Shown: positions 45,156 to 58,959, counted from the stretch's first letter. The stretch: DNA of 64,000 bases from Paragonimus skrjabini miyazakii (GCA_014338405.1 JTDE01000438.1:113625-177624), one strand, 5' to 3'. Notes: a model not told the origin generated them from the letters alone. A program made the numbers and translations.

Positions 45156-48100
45156 TAACAAACAAACCGTTCTTAAGCTTTATTACCCGTTTCTCTTATC
45201 CACCCTAATTACGATTTTCACATTTATTGTATTGTAACTGGCCTGACGATCGAACAAAGAAAACATGTCTTGTTATATACTTTGTTGTTCTCATATTTTA
45301 TGCTTCACCCAACAATGAATGTTCATAATTGTTCACTTTGAATGGTTTCAGAAACTCGGCAACTTTTCTGAGTAGCCTATCTGTAAGAACCATGCATTCA
45401 CGCGCTTAAAGCTTAATTTTGTGTTCACATTTTTCAATGTACGTCGTAGTCTGTACTCCATTCTGGGTTGCTCAAACTGGATTCATTCAGACTTCAAGAA
45501 ACATTTTGCTATCAGAGCTTATTCCGGTGACCCAGCTTTCTTAGCCCACCCCGTTACCACAGACGGAAATGCAATTTTACTCAGTGTTGGCATTCGATAG
45601 GTTATCACGGATTCACAACGGATGTTTGGTTTTCCCAACGGTTGACTCCGTCATGCGCGCGCTTTAGGCTGATAACTTTCAGTTGTTGTGACCCCTTGTA
45701 TTCGTATCCGCTGAATGTAACAGTGGTCTGACATAAAGCCTGGGTCACAAGAGAGATATGAACTCACTAACAATTCTTGGTCCAGCGACCGCAAAAAGTG
45801 ATGGCTCAGCTCATGTTCAATCACGCGTTCGATGTTCATCAACATTCTGACGGCGCACTCGGCTAACAATTAGTCTCTAGCCAAGAACCTATGCCGAGTT
45901 AAGCTGAATAACCGGGCTTTTCTGGTTTTCGATAAAACGTAGATTTCGGCGTAATTGAATTAACAATCCCGGTCGAATGGTTATATCACCTTAAAATTAG
46001 TGTTACAACTACTTTTGGTAATTTGTGCACAAGTCGAGTGTGAGTGTACCTTAGTTGAAGGACCAGATATAGGTGATTGCTAGCGAGAGATAAGGCGGTA
46101 ATCCCTAACAGGATTATATGAAGGAAGAAAGGGTGCTAAACAGAACATTTTCAGATATACTTGATAGCTTCCAAAGGTAGTGTGATAAGCTAACGGAAAT
46201 TATTTCTATGTGGATAAACAGTGTTTATCTTTGGCTAACGACTATCCCATAACAATACGCATCAGTCAGCTTTCATAAGTTTTCTGTCACAACAATTACT
46301 GTTATCGTAAAACATCTTTCAATCCTGACTCGTCTGGTGACTTCTGGTCTTAAAATTCACAGTTTTATTTTCTTTAAAAGACGCACAGTTTGATAATCGT
46401 ATGTCCTTGGTTTTTACACAATAACAAACTTCTCTAAGCGTGCCAGAGAATAGTAGTGTTATAAAAATAGTTTATGCAAAAACTTGATCATCTGTTTTGG
46501 CCAGGACATTTTTACCGAGGTAATTACCATTACGAGTATGCTGTTCTGTTTGTCATAGTTTCTAATTAAACAGACGGAGTGAATTAGCAAGGTCTGTCTT
46601 CTCACAGTTCATATTAAACATAGTTACCGCATTATGTGTTTCCATAACTGATGCGTTTCCGTGTCCTTTTTTGTTATACTCACACCTTGTTTTTTTACCT
46701 ACTAATTATGATAATTAATCCGGTGCTGTAATCCAAGTGAAGACTTCTTCTTTCAAGTCAAAAGTCCTATGAACTCAGTTTGCGTATTTGGAACTTATTT
46801 AAAGTAGATGAAAACATACTCTTTGTAATCATAACGAATCTTTTGTTTTTAATTAGTGACTTACTGCCTTCAAAATATTAAACGAATAAATCTTGTAAAG
46901 GCGGATTTCTTCTAGCTGAAGTGTAGTCAGGATTTCGAGAATACCGGATCATCAAAATTCGTTTGCCGGTCTCGCATAGATGATTCAGTTGAAGACAATA
47001 AATTTGTTCTTGGCTTGACAGCAAAAACAAACAACAGAACATTGCGAAAGGCATGAGCGTTCTTTTTCGGAATTTTGTCAGCCTTGTTCCCCATTGTGTT
47101 CTTTCTTCTACAGCGGTTACAAAGCGATTTGGTCTTTCAACCAGTGACCTCGAACGCGAATCTGTCAATATCCTTTCAGTTTAGCATCTACAATAGACAT
47201 TGTATAATAAACTACATAAATAAGTCATGAACGCCAACATCCACGAAACCAGCCCTGTTCATTCGGCAAATAGTAACCAGTAGATAAAGCATTACCTGTA
47301 CAAGTATGACGTTAGAGAGAGACAGACTGAAGAGTAGTACATTCTTGCAGTATCTTATTGATAGTATCCGGTGTGACTGTAATCAACTCAGGCTAGTTAG
47401 TGTTGTGACCAATCAGTGCATTGCAGCTTGTCTAATCTTGTCAACATTTGCGTTTAAATTCTTGTGACATCCCGATTTTGTTGAGGCTCGTTAGCTGCAA
47501 ACCTTTTTGCAAACTTCAAAAGTGAACGTTTTTGAAAATCCCCGAAAAACTATTACTGCAATTTCCAGGAAAAATAACTACAGTCTGACTATGAAAAGGT
47601 TGAAGCAAGAAACATTTAAGAATAGTGGCGAGTTTCCATGGGGACCTTTTGGCGGGAAATTTATTTACAGTGTACCACAGGAGAGGTACGATTCACTGTG
47701 GTACGATTCAACTCGGTAGTAGATAGGTCCAGTCCCCGTGGTTATCAGTTGTGTAGTTGTGATGTAAAAATAGTCCTGATAGCCTGATCACGCGTGTCGT
47801 AAGTGGAACAAGCGTCCACTGCGGAATGACCTTACTTATATACGCTCTGTCAGCGCTCAGACCTGAGTTTTATCGGTGATGGCCAAATGGTGCCGTGGGA
47901 GTTGCAGGCTTCCCGCAAACCGGGTTTTTTTTAAAATCGAATTCAGTTTGTTCCCATGCCAACCCATTCTGAATAAATCCTTACTTCAACCGTGAATTGA
48001 ACTTTTATTTAGGTGCATGAAGCGGGAAGGTCGACATTGCATAGGCAGCGACCAGCTGTGAACTATGTTCCACTGATGCCAACTGAAATCTTCGTGTCCT

Positions 48101-50234
48101 AATTAGTAGTCATTATCATAATCTAATCCATCAGTAAAATTCGCCGGGTTTGTGGTTTTGTACTGGTAATTACTATGCTGTTCATACTACTGTTAAGGAA
48201 TGCATAGTGCTATTCTGTGATTCTGTTACATGACCATGTAGTCGTATTTTGTTCGCACTTTTCAACAGAGTAAATTTGCCACAACTTAGTTGCCGATGAT
48301 GAGTGTATAGCAACACTGAGTTTCACAGAACATACTTTTTGTGATGAATCAGCATCTTGAAGTAACAACCTAAAGTACTCATCTGGTGCTAAAAACTACT
48401 AACTGATTTCGCACCCATGTTACTCTGAATAAAAACCGTATGTACAGTAATTTCCTTGTGGTACTGAGGTTGGTCTGAATGCTCGTTAGAGAGATCCTTA
48501 TGTATTCTGATAGAAAATGATAGTAACATTCATGTCCCGGTGGCATACCGGTGACGAACTCTGATATGTCGTTTAAACAATCACCTGTAGACTCAATGCA
48601 AAAACATCAGAAAACGTGAACTGTTTACTCAAGGTACATGCATATATTAGTTCTCGGCGTAACGGCAATCAAAATAAGAACTACAAAAATATAATGTCGC
48701 GTAATATGAAATTGCGTTTCCACAAAATGTTCGTTCATTGAACGCTGCTCGCCCGCACATCGGAAATGTTTAAGGAATCATATTGAAAGGACAATAGACT
48801 AAGCAAAAGTTGGTGGTATTTATTCACAGGCTAAATTTTGAGGATTTTCTTAGTGTTTGATCTATTGTAAACAAGTTGCCGAGTCATGGTTCCAGGTTAA
48901 CGGTAGCAGCGCAACGTAGATCATGATGTGTCGTGTACTACTGACATAGTTTGAGCACCCGTCAGACCATCCGTATTTGGTGAGTCCACACAAGTGAGAA
49001 GCCGGTTGTATAGTGTTGGTTTGATGTTGAACGGGAAACAAAAGACAAAACTCCCTGTCTCATAAAATAAAGTCTAAATTTTTGATAGGATATTTTTAGT
49101 CAGTCTTCTATAAACTGATCTGCATTGTAGCGTAAACCAAATTTTGAATACAAGGGCAGTGCAAATTTCGTTTACTCTCTAACAAATCAAGCAATTCCTT
49201 ATGAAAAGTTTTCTTGCCGTTGCAAACTTTCTAAGTACATACGTTGAACAAACTCACGACACAAATATTGACGGCAAATCTTAATTGTAAGTGTTCGTTT
49301 TAAGTGAGAGAAACATTGAACGTCTTTGAAATATCAATTTTCCTTCAATCAATTGCTTTTCCTGCTTGATTCTCAAAATTTACAATAAGTTTATCGCTGA
49401 CATTGTTATAATCTAAAGAAGAAATGTAAATATCATGATGAACAATGGTTTGTTTATGACATTGACTACTGAAAATAAGTTCAGTGATAGGACAGAAAAC
49501 GTCAATTAAATGGGTTAGTTTAAATATCAGAACTTCTTTCGCAGAATGATACAAGATTGTAGGTTTTTAAGCGAGAATAAGTTCAATGTTACTTATACAT
49601 TTCAAAACATAAAAACATTGTTAGCGATCTAAAACAACTAATCAATCATGGGAGACTTTGAATCACAGACCCGTGGCTTCAACGGGGTGACCCATTTTTA
49701 ATCTGTTCGTAATACGGGGGAAGAGAACTGTTTTGCATGATTAGTATTGACTTCCAGTATTCACGTGTATCTGTGATCCCGTTTACATGCTCCATCTTTC
49801 AGGATTACTTTTAGCGAGCAAAACAGCCATCCACTTCATTCAATGAGGTTGGCGTCAAAGATAGCTGTCTTAATAAATGTCTGCGTTACACGAGCGATTT
49901 CCACACTTAGTAAAATCCGGATAAAAATCTCGAGTTACATAAAACAATAAGAAGATGCAAGTCATGTGATGTTCTCTAAGTAACATTTCCTATCTTCTGA
50001 CAATACACGGACGCGTAACTTAATTTAAACATTAAGATAAGAAGCCCATTTACGGCGCTCCTTCACAGGTGGCAGAAGCCATGCATGGAAGACAATTTGC
50101 CGTTAGAATTAAGTACACGCAGATAACCTGCGGGCTAACAGATACCCACGTAGTTTATCAGGAAGTATAACAGTGTGACTACCCAAATAATACAGGTAAT
50201 AACAGTTCCAAAGGAGACAGTGTATTAAGAACTC
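45156..50234. other. No supported gene
   Basis: About 5 kb with only short ORFs (45651-45869 minus, 46878-47168 minus, 47507-47719 plus, 49345-49554 minus), none with a motif. 47880-48060 has faint similarity to family 2 (TGGCCAAATGGTG; GCAGCGACCAGCTGTGAACT), which I do not call. Confidence 0.35.
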
Positions 50235-50750
50235 TTGTTTCTAAGCGACGGCTGGTCAGCAGTGACAAAATGGCGTCTAACAGCTGCTGTTTCCAGAACT
50301 TATAACGCCGTAAAACCATGTGTAGTGCAGCGAATCAGAGACGTACTAGTCTCCTCGGCTAAATACCAACAGCGTACGTCAGTCATATTCCACTGTTTTT
50401 ACAAATATTACTGTAGCTATAGTACCAGTTATATAGGGAAGACAAACCAAAAGCTAGCTTCTCGTATCAATGGAAATATTCCCAAGTGACTAGAAACATA
50501 ACTAGAAGCACCAAGCACTTGTACACAGACCGACAGGCAACATCTAATTTTCTCGATAGCAAAACGCTCAAACCAAACAGGAAACGGAATCAAGGTATAC
50601 GACGCATTCTGTGTTATTTTTTGAAGTAGCCGGAAACGTATTCTCCTGTTAGCTGAAGCTCTGGCTATCAAGTGTGGAAATCCTCCGTGTGTGTCGGAAA
50701 ACAATTTATGTAGTTGCTGTGATAATCAGCATCCCACAGTTTCGTTTTCA
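50235..50750 (+). pseudogene. Penelope-like element GIY-YIG endonuclease relic
   Basis: The plus-strand ORF at 50235-50489 ends with FHCFYKYYCSYSTSYIGKTN (YIG intact at 50431-50439) and QKLASRINGNIPK, the RxLxxRIxEHxPK block. After a stop, the remaining pieces are in other frames: KTLKPNRKRN, then AFCVIF, RKRILLLAEALAIK at about 50631-50672 and PPCV, the typical AEALAI..PxLC end of PLE proteins. No RT precedes it. Stops and shifts make it non-coding. Confidence 0.75.
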
Positions 50751-51399
50751 TTTTCATGTCTATGTGTCAAATCGTTAAAGCCATGACTTCCGCCTTAGGG
50801 AACTTTAATGTTTGAAACTAGTTAGATGTCCACGTGTGATCAGGCCAAATTGCGTCACCGTGCTCGGACCTACTAGATCGTCAACTTACTATGCCTAAAA
50901 TGAAGATGAATCCATGTGATCCGTCACCAGTAGCGTCTAGTGAACTACCCACAGTACTAGATACCACCGACTTCAATCCGAACACGCCTATCATATAGGC
51001 AGCAAACCTAAGAATCCTACGTCTTGGGCATCTGTGTCCACTCCACTTCTCCCCAACAATTGGTTATCGTTCCTCCCATGGTGCTGCCGATTACATCACT
51101 AACAGGCATTGTATTAGAAACTCAAAGGGCTACAATTTTGGTCACCAACGACTGGCCGGCTTGTCATGGGTTATATCCATTAGACAGCGAATCTGACCAC
51201 GTTATGATCCTCAGTGCAGCAATAGACCAGTTTCAAGGATGTACTAAGAAGAACCCATTTAAACCACTGTTTGCACCTCTGACAACTTACTTGAATAACG
51301 ACCAACTTATCCCTATCTTGAAAGGGCCCATCAGCCAAATCTGCAAAAAACACATTTCCGCTACTTGGCGACAATTGGGATAACGGCGTCACAAAACCG
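50751..51399. other. Region between PLE relic and R2 relic; ORF 51024-51383
   Basis: The 119-codon plus-strand ORF has no clear motif. By position it may be the decayed part of the R2-type element ahead of its RT. Confidence 0.3.
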
Positions 51400-53170
51400 T
51401 AAGGAGCAAAACAGCCTCCACATACGCAGGGTCAAACATGGCATATACAAAACCTTTACAGACGAAAAAGGAGGGATGCAGCAGCAACGATAGGTGATGA
51501 ACGGATGAGAAATGCCTGTGGTGATAATGAACAGTTTCCAGGATTTACCGATTATTGCAGTACGGTGCTCATTCGCCCGAAGGTCTTTGGCAACCGTTCA
51601 CCACGGAGTGTGATCCTATGTGATTGTAGCCTCATCACACCGGTTTCCGAAACTGGAAGCACCCAGGCAATCTGGTTCCTCAAAGAATCTGCACCCGGAC
51701 CCGACATTCCCACACCCACCGACTTAGTTCATTTGCGAGCTGGATCATTAGCAGCGTTGTCTAATTTACCATTAAGTACTGAAAGATTTTCTTCGCAGTT
51801 GAATACTGTTCACATTATATTTTCACCCAAAATTTTCATCCCGTCTACGCCATCTTACTGTCGTCCGGTTCTCATTTGTTCGATTATCTCAAGGTGCTTT
51901 CATAAGATTTTATTCAACCACTGGGCCCTATTGTTTCCCTCTGGTCGACAACAGTTTGAATTCCTATAGCAATACTGAACATTATAGATGAAAATATCCT
52001 TCATTGTTTACTTGGTCATTCTGATACAACGCGCCGCGATTGTTCGCTTGCAAACACGGATATATCTAGAGCTACTGACAACACTCCATAACTCTCTGAT
52101 TAGAGCAGCGACTGCACGCAACCCATCTACCATTTCGGGCCACTATCTTTGTTCAATTTATAAGTCTGGTAAACCTTATTTAGAAAGCTGCGAGTTTTCC
52201 CCAAAAAGAGGTGTTCGGTGAGGAAACCCCTGCCCTCCTATTGTGTTCTACCAACCTGGATGAACATCCCTCATCACTCTTTTGATGTATACCGTGCCCT
52301 AGAAACACTGGGTGGTCTACTGAACTATCTAGCATATGTGAATGACAGCTTCCTCGACAGGGACACTGGCAATCAGGATGGAACCTCTGCTTGAAATTGG
52401 TTTGACCGTTAACTACTCAAAGACCCAGTACACCTAAATCAAAGCAGATTCAATGACCTTTGGAAGTAAACGGAATCATCGTAGCATCCGCTCCCCCTAC
52501 AACAGCATTCAAGGGTCTGGGTATAACGTCCAACATTTGCAGTCACCGATCTATTGAAATGTCGTGCCAGGTGATGGTAGCCTCAACAACTAATCGAAAT
52601 CTTGCGCACTCATCCACCCTCGAGATTAACCCATAGACTATACCTCAACGCCATCCATAAAAAGATGTTCAAGTTCCTAGAACAAGTAGTGAGGAGGGAT
52701 ATTAAGAAAGGGCTGCAGCTGCGCAAAGAGACATCCAACGTTTTCTTTTCCTCGGATATCATTTAAGACAGTCTCCTGATATCACATCTTCAATCTGGTA
52801 GCCTTCTAAATAGACCTCGCATCGAAACTACTACCTGTAGCCAAAGAATGCAGTCCTACATTGGGCTTTATGCCATTCATTATTTCAATCATTCTAACGT
52901 CTTGCTTCGACACCACTGTCAACAACCGGAAAGATTATTACATCCAAGTAAGAAACAAAAGTAGTTTGATGTGAGGTTCTCCCTAATACATTACCTGTTT
53001 GCAGCATTCCTTAATGATGGTCATATCATGCGGAACCCAACTAGGATTAATTTTCGGCTTCACATCACAGCGATGCAGCTAGCCAGTTGCCTACGAAAAT
53101 CACGTGAGAAACAAAAGACCCTCAATTATCCCAGAATCTCATCTCCTTACAGCCAAGTCATTCTTTAAAC
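51400..53170 (+). pseudogene. R2-type non-LTR retrotransposon relic
   Basis: In the 51505-51969 frame, residues 62-154 match R2-clade RT: SAPGPDIPTP, LSTERFSSQLNTVHIIFSPK, PSYCRPVLICSIISRCFHKI, then LLFPSGRQQFEFL (family: AGPDGIP, RPIxxxSxxxRxFHKILxxR, QxAFL). The next frame (51988-52221) ends KRGVR with a stop, then GNPCPPIVFY, the RGVRQGDPLSP motif. The catalytic box at 52332-52346 reads AYVND instead of AYADD. Thumb pieces follow (EIGLTVNYSKTQY; LTHRLYLNAIHKKMFKFLEQ, VVRRDIKKGLQLRK), and 52971-53168 may be the next piece of the C-terminal region (LRKSREKQ). Frameshifts and stops throughout. R2 normally inserts at a fixed site in 28S rDNA; no rDNA is visible around this copy. Confidence 0.8.
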
Positions 53171-55990
53171 TTGACATCATTATATTCATGAACGGTACAA
53201 CCTCTATTGTCAATATGGTTATTTGAATTCCATACAGAATGGAAGTCACAACCAAATTGAAGGAGGAGAACTACGGTTCCCAACAAAATTCCCAGTGCAC
53301 TCCTGCCTTTTGTCATTTCAAAAGCCATCTTTTATCCAATATGTTGCAACGTCCCATTATAATTAATGGCAAAAGACTCGTATATCTACCATCATAGAAG
53401 TTCCTTCAACAAATGCGTACCTCAAAATGTGATATATCGGGTATCTGTGTGACATCTTTTCAAGACGTCCTCAAAATATGTTATTCGTCCATAAGAGGTA
53501 ATTAGGTCACTTGTGACAAACCTAAATGTGGATTACACTTAACGTTAACTTTTGACACGCTGACCGAAATATGAACCGTGTATTTCACAAACCACAGCAT
53601 TGAAACAGGCGTCTTAGTTAGACAGGAGTATTACAGCCCATATCGAATTCCTAATGTAATAGATGTATGCCTTTCGCTAAAAATAAATTGTTAGTGTCAT
53701 TCAGAAGCACATCACATTTTCTGCGTTTTCTCATTGTTTATTCAAGTTTATCAAAAGAACGAATTGCCGGAAAAATATGAAATTGCACATAGGACTTAAG
53801 CTAATATGAGTCAACTCTAAACCTAACCAATGCCATTACTTGGAAACAAGCGTGAATCCATTAAACCATTTTTTAGTTCAATGGGTTCTTAGAAAACATT
53901 CTTGTTTGTCGTAAACAACATCACTGATGTCCATTCTTATGGTTTTCGACAACAATATTGTCTACACAATATGCCCATCAGCGTTTATCCATTAAATTTC
54001 CGTTCAAATTGAGGGAAGGATTTTGTTATCGCCCTAAACTTGGAGCCTAAAATAATTCACGATAACTAGCAATTTTCTGTGAGAGGGAACAGTCTTTCGC
54101 AAATGAACATATGGGAGACAGTGTCATTGTTTTTATGTAGGATGTTATTTTCAGCCCCATTCTGAAGTGGTTTTTACCCAACACAACATTGAAGTTTGAA
54201 TCCGCGACGGAATCAATCAATCAATCAATCTCATTGAATAAATTCAACATATTTGGCAGTTACTCTTTTGAATTCACTGTTGAAATTCGAACCGGCGAAG
54301 GTTCCAGTTGTGCCCATAATCTACTGCAGATATGCAAGCCTGATGAAACATCTAGCTTCTGTAAACATAAATCTACCTCGAGGTGTTAGGAAGAAAGTAG
54401 CTAAATTTTGAAATGGTCAGCATAAATCATCTGATTGAAGTCAGGATGGATAACACAGCATACTTAAAAAGAATGGTCCGAAGTGTGAGCAGAAGGCTCG
54501 CAACTCCCAACTATGCATAGTACAAACAGATTGTAATGTGTAGTAAACATAAATATGTTTAAACATCACCAAGAGTGAATTGTTACGAATAACATCAACT
54601 CGTCAGCATTTTTCAAATAGTTGATCCGTCCTGAATTTCGAGTGGGTAATGTGAGCGTGTGAAACATATGTGCGCCAAAATTAAAGCAATGGGACCGTAA
54701 CAGAAAATTACTGCACGATGCTTTAGAATGGATAAACTCGGATGAAGATTGAGTGTTGTCTACAGGTCAGACTATTCAGGAACTGTAAGATGATTTAAGT
54801 GCTTGGAAGGTGGTGAGTTGTGTTAAGTGACGATATATTTTACATGTGGTGTTTTGGATTCTTGAGGATTATTTGTGTAAAGAATATCTTACCTTTGATA
54901 TATAGGTAAACGCGTGGATAATTCATCCGAGTTCAGTGTCCTCTTATGAACTGACAGCGGACTAAACGTATGACCCTTTTTTCTCTGTTTCACCATCTTC
55001 ATCCATCTTAGAAATAGATACCTTACAGCAGGTACGGGCGAGATGCCGCAAAATGCAACTTGAGAAGTGGCTGCCCAACGAACCAAATATCGTATAAGAG
55101 TTTCCGTGGCGAACTTTTCAATTAGCGGTTTGAGTTCAGAGCTAGACCTACTTGGCCATTAAAACACGGTTCAGAGAAATAACCAGTTCATTTGAGACAA
55201 TTATCTTTCGATTTCTTTTGCATGAGGTAACAACCTTATCAGCTACAAAGTAGGCTGCTTCTACGTTACAAGGGGAAACACTTGAATGTTTGGTAGATCA
55301 ACTATTTTTTGTAGCTATTGCATTGAAATCTATAGACATTCGTTTGTATATATGTAGACAAGTGTACACTACCACATTTGGATAAACCCATCATAGTCAC
55401 TGAGTTAAAACGGCGCTTTCACGAAAACGTCTCCATAATCGGCTAAAATTTCACCACTCACGGGTATAGCCATCGATGTTGTACGATATTTAAACTCGAA
55501 ATACTGGACTTAGAAAATGCGTATATGAAGGGACTATACCTTAGTAAACCCGGACTTGCTGGCCTGTTAGTAAACCATTGTAAAATGTCCATCTCTTCCG
55601 TTAGAAAAACAAGTTACGAATCACGAAGGCTGTTTCTGTTAGCATCTAGGGAAGTTCGGACTTAAAGGCAAACGTTAGTGTTGTTCATATGAGATAGGAA
55701 AGGTAACTGTACTAACATCTAACAAAAGGCTCAACAGAAACTCTCAAAAATCGGAAGAATGGCGAAAAGGGCAGTACTAGCTAACGTAATGGGATCTGCA
55801 CATGCTTGGAGGTATACCTGTTCAGATCAGCGTCTGAGTGATGAAATCCAAAGCACGTTATAACCCATGTCACCGCAGTCATTTTGTACTGCTGGTGCCC
55901 TCATTCACCTATATGTATCTACAACATACCCAAAACAGTAAGATGCACGAGTGTGTGGCAAGTCTGTGCAGAAGATTTGACTCCTGGATA
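53171..55990. other. No supported gene; small AATC repeat
   Basis: About five AATC units at 54210-54231. ORFs at 54189-54389 and 54889-55086 carry no motif. Confidence 0.4.
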
Positions 55991-56290
55991 GTTTCAAGTT
56001 GAACAACACACGCAGTTGATCGCAGCTGTCGCATTCCCACAGACATTCCAGTCGGCTCCTCTCGGAAAGAAGTACTTGACTCGAGTTTCGCTCTAATTAA
56101 AGCTTGTTAGTAGTGCATATCCTCGCCACTGCCGGAACTAGAACCACGGCCACGCTGTTCATGAGGCAACCGTGTTTACCACTGTGCCATTGACCTCACG
56201 TTAGACACGACCGAATTATCATATATGAACGCTCAACCACTTCCACTTGTGAGTAATGATCAGGTTGTCCAATCGTCCCGCTAGGAGACA
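55991..56290 (-). repeat. tRNA-derived repeat family 2, best copy
   Basis: On the minus strand: 5' block CGACGATTGGACAACCTGAT-like at 56290-56235 (GACGATTGGACAACCTGATC), tRNA-like part at 56199-56128 with A box TGGCACAGTGGTAAACACGG and B box GTGGTTCTAGTTCC, then GCGAGGATATGCACTACTAA, GAGCGAAACTCGAGTCAAGT, AGCCGACTGGAATGTCTGTG, GGAATGCGACAGCTGCGATC and GTTCAACTT. It is the least decayed member seen and defines the order of blocks for the family. Confidence 0.65.
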
Positions 56291-58664
56291 CATTCACTCT
56301 TGTTAACTCCAGTCGATATATACATATGTTTGATGATAGTTTAAACGCGGCCAAAATTAACTTGTCCAATTTCTATGTAGTATTTTGATTTTGTTTAAAC
56401 CCGGCTTGAAAGCCGGATCAATGAGCGATTGATTAAGGTTCGAAGGGCCTTTATTAAATGTGATAAATCGTAACCTTGTACATCACTTAGTAGATTTTCA
56501 GTTGATTCCCGAATGAACATGTTCAAAATATTATGAACCATGACCAGCTGAGCGTAATCAGCAACCGACCAAACTCAACCTGATTGTAAGCTAGTGGCAC
56601 AAAGTATTAATCGACCTCGGGACAGTCCCCTAACGCAACCCCCTCTCCAACGACAACTCAGTGACATATTAACAAATTTGTGAAAGGGTAGTCGACTGGC
56701 GTAAGCATATTAGTAATGGTTAAACTAAAGCTATTAGGTGGACTTGAGACGATCTATCAACCGAAGGGTACAACAGAAAAACTAATCAATAAAAGGCCCT
56801 CGTTAGATACGGTCATACTTTCTTTCGATAAGATCTACAGAATTTCAAATGCGCTCATCACAAAATTGAAGCAAAAGACTTAAACGAGCTACAAGCTCTA
56901 GAGGTCGTTAATTTTGTGTTATTCCGTAATGTAGCCTGATTACAGGTTCCATACGGCTTCATACGGCCAAGTTTGTATTCAGATTTACCGGGAGTTACCC
57001 TCGATAGTTGATTGCTTTTCAAATGATGTTTCTCTCACCCGTTCGAGTGCAACCAGAATTACGGGATGCATTTTTCACGCCCTTACTTCATCACACACAA
57101 CACAGGTCAGTTTATTCCTTAAGCTTGAGCTTCGGAACCACGCGTGTATAAGCATTGGAAGCTGACGAAGGCGACCATCGGAAGATGGTTGGGTATCAGA
57201 AACATGACAGTCTGTAACGCACTGATGCGCACACAATAACCAGCGTCGTCTAAATAGGGAAGACACTGTATCGAACGAGTTATGTCCGAACAACGTTCAC
57301 TACTTCACGAATTGCACACAACAGGTCGTTTGTATAACACTGCTGACACAAATGACATGATAGGGATAGCTCATGTTGCTACATAAATTGTCCTTCGTAC
57401 GACCCTGTAAAGGTACTGCGAAATTTTCCCCAACACAAATCGCACGGTATCAGCCTTTTCTCTCCCCTAACAATTAGTGACGGAAAAAGACCGATCCAAG
57501 CCAGTATCGTCTTAAGGGGATTAGGAGTAGCATAACGATGTAAATGAATCAAAAGTTGAGCAGTTCAAGAAAGCATGTTGTATGAATGGCTATCTACTAA
57601 AGCTGATTGTTTGTAGGCTTTCTGAATTGCAAATCCCTTCATTGTTCAGGCTACTTCCGACAGCTTCTCCAATCGACGAGGTACGAATAGTTACGACTTT
57701 CCCCCACAAAAATAAATGAGGACGACGGCAGCATTGCAAACCGATAATTAATTTAACAAACGATGTAAGAATTAAGTAGAAGATTTACGAGGTCCTGTGA
57801 TTCGACGTGTACGCACTACTTTGATGAATTGCCTGGTTGTTTGCCCACTTAACAACCGGCAGGAATTAACGATTATATTAACACAAAAGACGGGTTAGAT
57901 TCAGTGTTAATGAGCAATGGCATTGATACTAACTACAACCACAAGAGATCGAAATGCCAATTACAAGCTTTCGTGAAAATTACTTTCAAATCAACTCTAC
58001 ACGACAGATTTTACCCTCGTTTGATTTCAAAGGATAAATATGTTCTGAAAAGTTTCGAACCAGCAAATTTTCACCTCATGATCTGGAATCGTCTTATGAG
58101 CATTGCTTGTGATGAGGAGAATAACAATTGTCATGGTATCGTGTTCACACCCCGTTAGAACAGCGTGACAAGCTCTACCTGAAATTGTTAAATTGTAATG
58201 GTTACGAATACAATAGTTCGAAATTTCATTCCTAATACTTGGCTCAGTTATTCAACGGATTCTCGCTGCTGCACAACATTATAGCCTAGTGCTACATAAC
58301 GCAGATAAATGAAAAGTCAGAATACTTCTGGTGGCAAAACAGGGAAGAATTGTTAACTATGACGGAAATCAATGACAGTGACACTCCAAACCTACGTTAA
58401 TTTGGCGCACTTATTTTATAATCATAGTCATGTTGACTGAAAGCACTACCATCAACTCATACAATTTTGAGATTATATTAAGCAACACAAGGCCACTATT
58501 TGCTGTTCGGCTACCGATCTAGCTCGAACTCTCGAAATGTCTATTGCATATATTGTTACCGAACTGACTACTTCCCTTACCACTATAGTTATCATATTCA
58601 AAGCCTTCTCAATGCGACTTCAACCAACGCCACACAAGTCCAAGGTTTCGATTACCAATCCAAC
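56291..58664. other. No supported gene
   Basis: ORFs at 57075-57293 (minus), 57904-58158 (plus) and 58500-58700 (plus) show no motif. Confidence 0.35.
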
Positions 58665-58667
58665 ATG

Positions 58668-58957
58668 ATTTTAGAAGAGATCCATTTGCGAAAAGTCTGA
58701 ACTTCGGCTGGATTCGAACCAGCGACAGGAACATCATGCCCAAAAGCGGCAAGTACTTTACCAGTTGAGCTACGAATCCACGCCGGAAGCTCAGAAGTTT
58801 CACATTTGGACCTAGTTGCCCACCTAACCAACTGTGTTATATGGGATCCGTTAAATGATACAGCCGATTGACTACCAAAACAGGATTTATCGATCAGTTC
58901 ACGCTGGAATCCACCAACCTCACCGATGAGCATTGACACTGAATTACTGATAAGTAG
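58668..58957 (-). repeat. tRNA-derived repeat family 1, full copy
   Basis: Minus-strand unit: lead TACTACTTATCAGTAATTCA at 58957, body GGTTGGTGGATTCCAGCGTG, then the tRNA-like part at 58784-58705 (A box TAGCTCAACTGGTAAAGTAC, T arm GCTGG-TTCGAAT-CCAGC) and tail GCAAATGGATCTCTTCTAA ending at 58668. The two overlapping minus-strand ORFs here have counterparts at 34361-34721 only because the repeat is shared. Confidence 0.8.
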
Positions 58958-58959
58958 TA

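Noticed and set aside
47880..48065. Further copy of tRNA-derived family 2
   Set aside because: Only two short weak matches; not enough to call.
58652..58939. 95-codon ORF shared with 34361-34648
   Set aside because: Shared only because both lie in the tRNA-derived repeat; the frame contains the tRNA-like sequence itself and is not a protein gene.
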